64,000 bases of DNA, from assembly GCF_023897015.1 (NCBI RefSeq), contig NZ_JAMHFY010000025.1, positions 1-64,000 of the forward strand, written 5' to 3'. Of this stretch, positions 61,311 through 64,000 are shown in pieces (the stretch's first letter is position 1; every line of letters begins with the position of its first letter). Made by a program: the position numbers and the translations under genes. This DNA comes from Desulfosporosinus nitroreducens (GTDB lineage Bacteria > Bacillota > Desulfitobacteriia > Desulfitobacteriales > Desulfitobacteriaceae). The notes under the pieces were generated by a model that worked only from the letters and a program-made list of their open reading frames with translations, did not search any database and had not been told where the DNA came from.

Positions 61311-61895
61311 CTATTTTTGAAAATCAGTCAGCCCTTTCATTATAAACTCCACTAGGTAATCAATAATCTGCGGAAAATGGCAAATACCAATTTCCTCCTT
61401 ATGGATCTCAATATAAGGTACTGAATTAAATAGACTAAGTATAAACGCATCATCCAAATCGTTCCTAATTTTCTTTTCTACTTTCCATTTTTTAATTAAT
61501 TCTGCTGTACTACTATTCATCAATTCATAGACCCCTGCTATTCCTCCTTCTTGATAAAATTCCTTCTCTAACTTACTAAAAAGATCTCTGTTATACCATT
61601 CCCTTAATATCGGGTTAGTGTTCATACCTTTTAGGTTTAACGTGATTGCTTCTTTAGCAACTTTTACGGGATCACCATCCAAGTCAATCGATTCCATGAT
61701 ACTTCTTTTTAGTTTCTTATTTTCTTTTAAATAAATTTCAATAAAAAGCTTCTCTTTTGATGAGTAATAATTATAAAATGTACCTACCGCCATTCCAGCC
61801 ATTTTTGTAATATCGGAAACATTGGTATCTTTAAATCCTTTGGAACTGAATAACTCTTTTCCGCAATTAAAAATATCAGCTTTTTTATCTTCCAT
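61311..61895 (-). CDS. TetR family transcriptional regulator
   Basis: 194 residues from ATG 61895 (GGAGGTTAGGAAA upstream). The N-terminal DNA-binding domain is ADIFNCGKELFSSKGFKDTN, then VSDITKMAGMAVGTFYNYYS with the FYNYYxSKE signature. The C-terminal domain is a large helical ligand pocket. Matching operators precede both this gene and the flavodoxin gene, so it probably represses itself and the flavodoxin-DUF4097 unit. Confidence 0.9.
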   Translation of the reverse strand: MEDKKADIFNCGKELFSSKGFKDTNVSDITKMAGMAVGTFYNYYSSKEKLFIEIYLKENKKLKRSIMESIDLDGDPVKVAKEAITLNLKGMNTNPILREWYNRDLFSKLEKEFYQEGGIAGVYELMNSSTAELIKKWKVEKKIRNDLDDAFILSLFNSVPYIEIHKEEIGICHFPQIIDYLVEFIMKGLTDFQK

Positions 61896-61915
61896 TTTCC
61901 TAACCTCCAACTCGT

Positions 61916-61939
61916 GAATGAATAATTGTGTATTCATTC
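61916..61939. promoter_or_regulatory. TetR-type operator upstream of tetR gene
   Basis: GAATGAAT-AATTGTGT-ATTCATTC lies 20 bases before the tetR start codon, suiting autorepression. Confidence 0.75.
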
Positions 61940-62069
61940 ATATTCTAGCACAGCATAATTAATTGTCAATTCAAATTGTTGTCAGTGTAAGCATTTTCAT
62001 ACTTAGTTCTTATAAAACAAGAACTAACAATACGTTCCACTTTCTTTACCTGAACTGTAGAATGGTATT

Positions 62070-62215
62070 GGCTTTGCAAAATTATTCGTACTCTGCGTAT
62101 CCCGGCAGATAATATATTTTATCCGGAGAATGAACACACAGAAGGTGAAATAGAACAGCTCATCCGCATGATTCCTCTCTGCAATGAGCGTGATCAGAAA
62201 ATCCACTGGATTCCC
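62070..62215 (+). pseudogene. XRE regulator C-terminal remnant
   Basis: The frame RIPADNIFYPENEHTEGEIE, then QLIRMIPLCNERDQKIHWI, is the C-terminal region that follows the helix-turn-helix in a common Firmicute XRE family. The DNA-binding part is missing. Confidence 0.5.
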
Positions 62216-62239
62216 TGTCAGCAATTCTCTGCTTACACT

Positions 62240-62335
62240 AGGACTCGACTCCACATTTACGTTGATATGTGTGTCAGCATTTTTGTGGGAAAGAAGTACA
62301 ACCGTCTCAACGTGCATAGCCCAAGGAAACATGCA
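62240..62335 (-). pseudogene. RlmD/RumA methyltransferase tail fragment
   Basis: MFPWAMHVETVVLLSHKNAD and THINVNVE match the C-terminal end of RlmD-type enzymes (MFPxTxHVE). It is opposite in direction to, and abuts, the XRE remnant. Confidence 0.6.
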
Positions 62336-62364
62336 AATACCTACTCACCATTTCTTCACTCTAT

Positions 62365-62816
62365 TCACACGATTAAATGACCTTTTTTCTCAGCAAGAGT
62401 GACAGTGGCCTCGATACCTGAATTAAATTGGACAAAATCGTTTTCGATGCCATCACTGAATATCACGCCATTCTCCGGCATCAATGAAAATATCCTCAGT
62501 GGGCAGTCTTTCGTTATTTTCCCAAAAACGAGATTTGTCTGAGAAGTCTTACGCGGGAAAGGTTCACGCACTGAATAATACAAGTAGTCATTGTTCCAAT
62601 TTAATTGGATTTCCCTTTGAAAATTAAATTCTTTTCCTGATAAATAATTAACAATATTTGAAGCCCCTGAAATTACACTTTTTAACCAGCCAGTTGATCC
62701 CAGCCCCGTTGAGACAATAATTCCACTTGAAGATTGCTGCTCCCGGTTTCCGGCAAACTCCAATTGATACCTTGATGATACATGAGTTTTTTGTCCAATA
62801 AACTGTCCTTTTTAAA
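62365..62816 (-). pseudogene. NAD kinase-like protein, N-terminally truncated
   Basis: The frame runs KGQFIGQKTHVSSRYQLEFA, then SSSGIIVSTGLGSTGWLKSV with the NAD-kinase-type GSTxW loop, then YYSVREPFPRKTSQTNLVF and ENGVIFSDGIENDFVQFNSG to the stop. About half of a normal protein is missing. The frame is closed by TAA just before 62816, precisely where the second 390-bp module starts, so the module insertion or fusion destroyed the 5' end. Confidence 0.55.
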
Positions 62817-62817
62817 A

Positions 62818-63209
62818 GACCGGAAGGGATTTACATTGTTGTGGGTGAATCTCTTATTGGAGCATACTATATTTAGAGGTACAAAGAACTTCCTATCTAT
62901 AAAACATGATTCAGGATATACATGAGCAGTTATTAAAGAAATAAGAAAGTGGGAATGTGTAATGAGTGAAGATCAGAAATGCCCTATATGCCCGAAATGC
63001 GAGCAGGAGTATGATAATGGGAATTCTATAGAACAAATTAATGTCTGTCCAAATTGCGAAATGATGGAAACGCTAAAAATTTATGCAAAGCACCTAGTCC
63101 AGGGAAAATAATATTAAACTGATCCATTTTGCCAGTTGACTAAATGCTTATGAATAGCCGCTTATAAAGGTTCTCTTGATTACTTTTCGGCGATCATTTT
63201 TAGGTTGTA
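62818..63209 (+). repeat. 390-bp dispersed module, copy 2
   Basis: Same orientation as 1413-1805. It begins GACCGGAAGGGATTTACATT and ends at the GGCGATCATTTTTAG string. Here it is fused to a truncated NAD kinase-like gene rather than a UvrA fragment. Confidence 0.85.
62962..63111 (+). CDS. small Cys-rich (zinc-ribbon-like) protein, copy 2
   Basis: 49 residues, MSEDQKCPICPKCEQEYDN then NVCPNCEMMETLKIYAKHLV. It has the same five cysteines as the copy at 1556-1705, with seven substitutions. Conservation of frame in both copies favours coding. The function is unknown. Confidence 0.5.
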   Translation: MSEDQKCPICPKCEQEYDNGNSIEQINVCPNCEMMETLKIYAKHLVQGK

Positions 63210-63375
63210 TCTGGGAGAGCCTTTGTTTGTTCTGCCTGTTGGATGTAGGAATCTTATGCCTGCTCATTCTCCGTATATTATCGATATCCAGCTCGGCAAT
63301 GAACTCACTCCTGACCTCTTCCGGGACTCCGAGGAGAATAAGTGCCTGGGTGAAGTTCAAATTTTATTCACAGAA
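63210..63375 (-). pseudogene. DUF3102-like C-terminal fragment
   Basis: The frame NFTQALILLGVPEEVRSEFI, then AELDIDNIRRMSRHKIPTSN, resembles the conserved end of the DUF3102 phage/plasmid domain. It loses similarity where it enters the 390-bp module. Confidence 0.4.
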
Positions 63376-63410
63376 TATGTATCCGGACTTAAGAGTGTGA
63401 CAAGCTCATA

Positions 63411-63462
63411 CCAGGCATGTCCAACAAATCGACAGCGCTGTCGATTTGTTGGACATGCCTGG
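63411..63462. repeat. 52-bp perfect palindrome without loop
   Basis: 63411-63436 (CCAGGCATGTCCAACAAATC then GACAGC) is exactly reverse-complemented by 63437-63462. No spacer bases separate the arms. Confidence 0.9.
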
Positions 63463-63540
63463 CCATCTATAAGAACCTTGCTGCCGCTGCACAGGGTTCT
63501 TCTTACATCAGTCCCCAATTTCCTCATTTCCCCTTCCCCC

Positions 63541-63650
63541 ACTCCAATATTTTGTGCCCCAGCTTTTTCAGAACACGGACCCAATCCCTTGCGCCCTGCA
63601 GGTAAATATCTGGAAACTATCAAAAACGACGTATGATAAAAATTAATTTT
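63541..63650 (+). repeat. ~112-bp dispersed repeat, copy 2
   Basis: It matches 40453-40566 in the same orientation (ACTCCAATATTTTGTGCCCC to CGACGTATGATAA). The remaining bases to 63930 are AT-rich with no gene. Confidence 0.7.
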
Positions 63651-63934
63651 TGTTTATGAAACACAAGACACGCGAACAGGATTGCAGGTGCATTATTTTG
63701 TATTGATTTTGTATTTCTGTTTTTTTACTTTGTTTTTACTATAGCTGTTTAGAATGATAATAGGGTTGATAATTCCCTTTTGTCCAGCAGAGTACACAGA
63801 ATAGATATCACCTTATAATGTCTTTAAAGTAATATTTATTTGAAAATTTTTATAATAACAATTATAATTAAGAATCATACATATTAACTCCGCAAAGACT
63901 AAAGCATAACCCTTCAAGAAAGGACGTGATTAAT

Positions 63935-64000
63935 TTGACTCATTGGCGCAGCGGTACACAACCCATGTCTTATCCTTTAAATCCACATGACCCGCGTAAT
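63935..64000 (+). CDS. partial gene leaving the window
   Basis: TTG 63935 follows AAAGGACGTGATTAAT; an in-frame GTG at 63926 is too close to that ribosome site. The 22 visible residues start THWRSGTQPMSYPLNPHDPR. Too short to identify. The upstream ~280 bases look like a promoter region. Confidence 0.45.
   Translation, partial: MTHWRSGTQPMSYPLNPHDPRN

Noticed and set aside
63357-63636. Open frames on both strands at the right end
   Set aside because: They exist because the 52-bp palindrome and the dispersed repeat happen to lack stops; no start signals.

Overview
The window comes from a low-GC Firmicute, most likely an anaerobic Clostridium-class organism of the Desulfitobacterium/Desulfosporosinus type. 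That placement is inferred from strong AGGAGG ribosome sites, frequent TTG/GTG starts, Firmicute families (CD3324, DUF3793, DUF1659, a yjdF RNA, HelD) and a Tat-exported [NiFe] hydrogenase; the genus is not proven. I saw no rRNA or tRNA genes and no CRISPR array.

Layout. 1-2.3 kb: integrase remnant, SAM methyltransferase, then a shuffled patch made of a UvrA 3' fragment joined to a ~390 bp module that recurs at 62.8-63.2 kb. 2.3-9.5 kb: MerR/MFS efflux pair, PNPOx-like protein, YARHG lipoprotein, CD3324 protein, GNAT. 9.5-10.2 kb: HicAB toxin-antitoxin. 10.5-13.9 kb: compact three-gene operon (22-residue-repeat protein, MoxR-like AAA+ ATPase, metallopeptidase/VWA protein), the best candidate for an undescribed system. 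14-22.6 kb: frameshifted membrane protein, cyclophilin-like lipoprotein, short UvrA paralogue, DoxX, tandem BFD-type Fe-S protein, ECF sigma factor. 22.6-33.1 kb: complete periplasmic [NiFe] hydrogenase operon (small and large subunits, endopeptidase, HypABCDEF) plus a DUF3793 gene, bracketed by direct repeats. 33-43 kb: chemoreceptor, SDR/MarR pair, deformylase, YjdF with its riboswitch, rhomboid protease, Phd-Uma2 fusion. 43-49 kb: XRE/membrane protein pair, AraC-GNAT fusion coupled to HelD, PhzF. 49-57 kb: integrative-element debris, a methyltransferase behind an attenuator-like leader, and an AraC/GyrI - TsaA-like - TsaA/UvrA fusion set. 57-62 kb: PadR/MATE and TetR/flavodoxin/DUF4097 modules with visible operators. 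62-64 kb: remnants, the second copy of the 390 bp module, a 52 bp perfect palindrome, and the start of a gene that leaves the window.

The hydrogenase genes form one pathway: Hyp proteins build the NiFe(CN)2CO centre, the endopeptidase trims the large subunit, and Tat exports the folded dimer. Much of the rest is stress or drug response: efflux pumps with their own regulators, two UvrA-like ABC ATPases, HelD. Between these lie at least a dozen decayed gene pieces and several dispersed repeats, so the region has been rearranged repeatedly.
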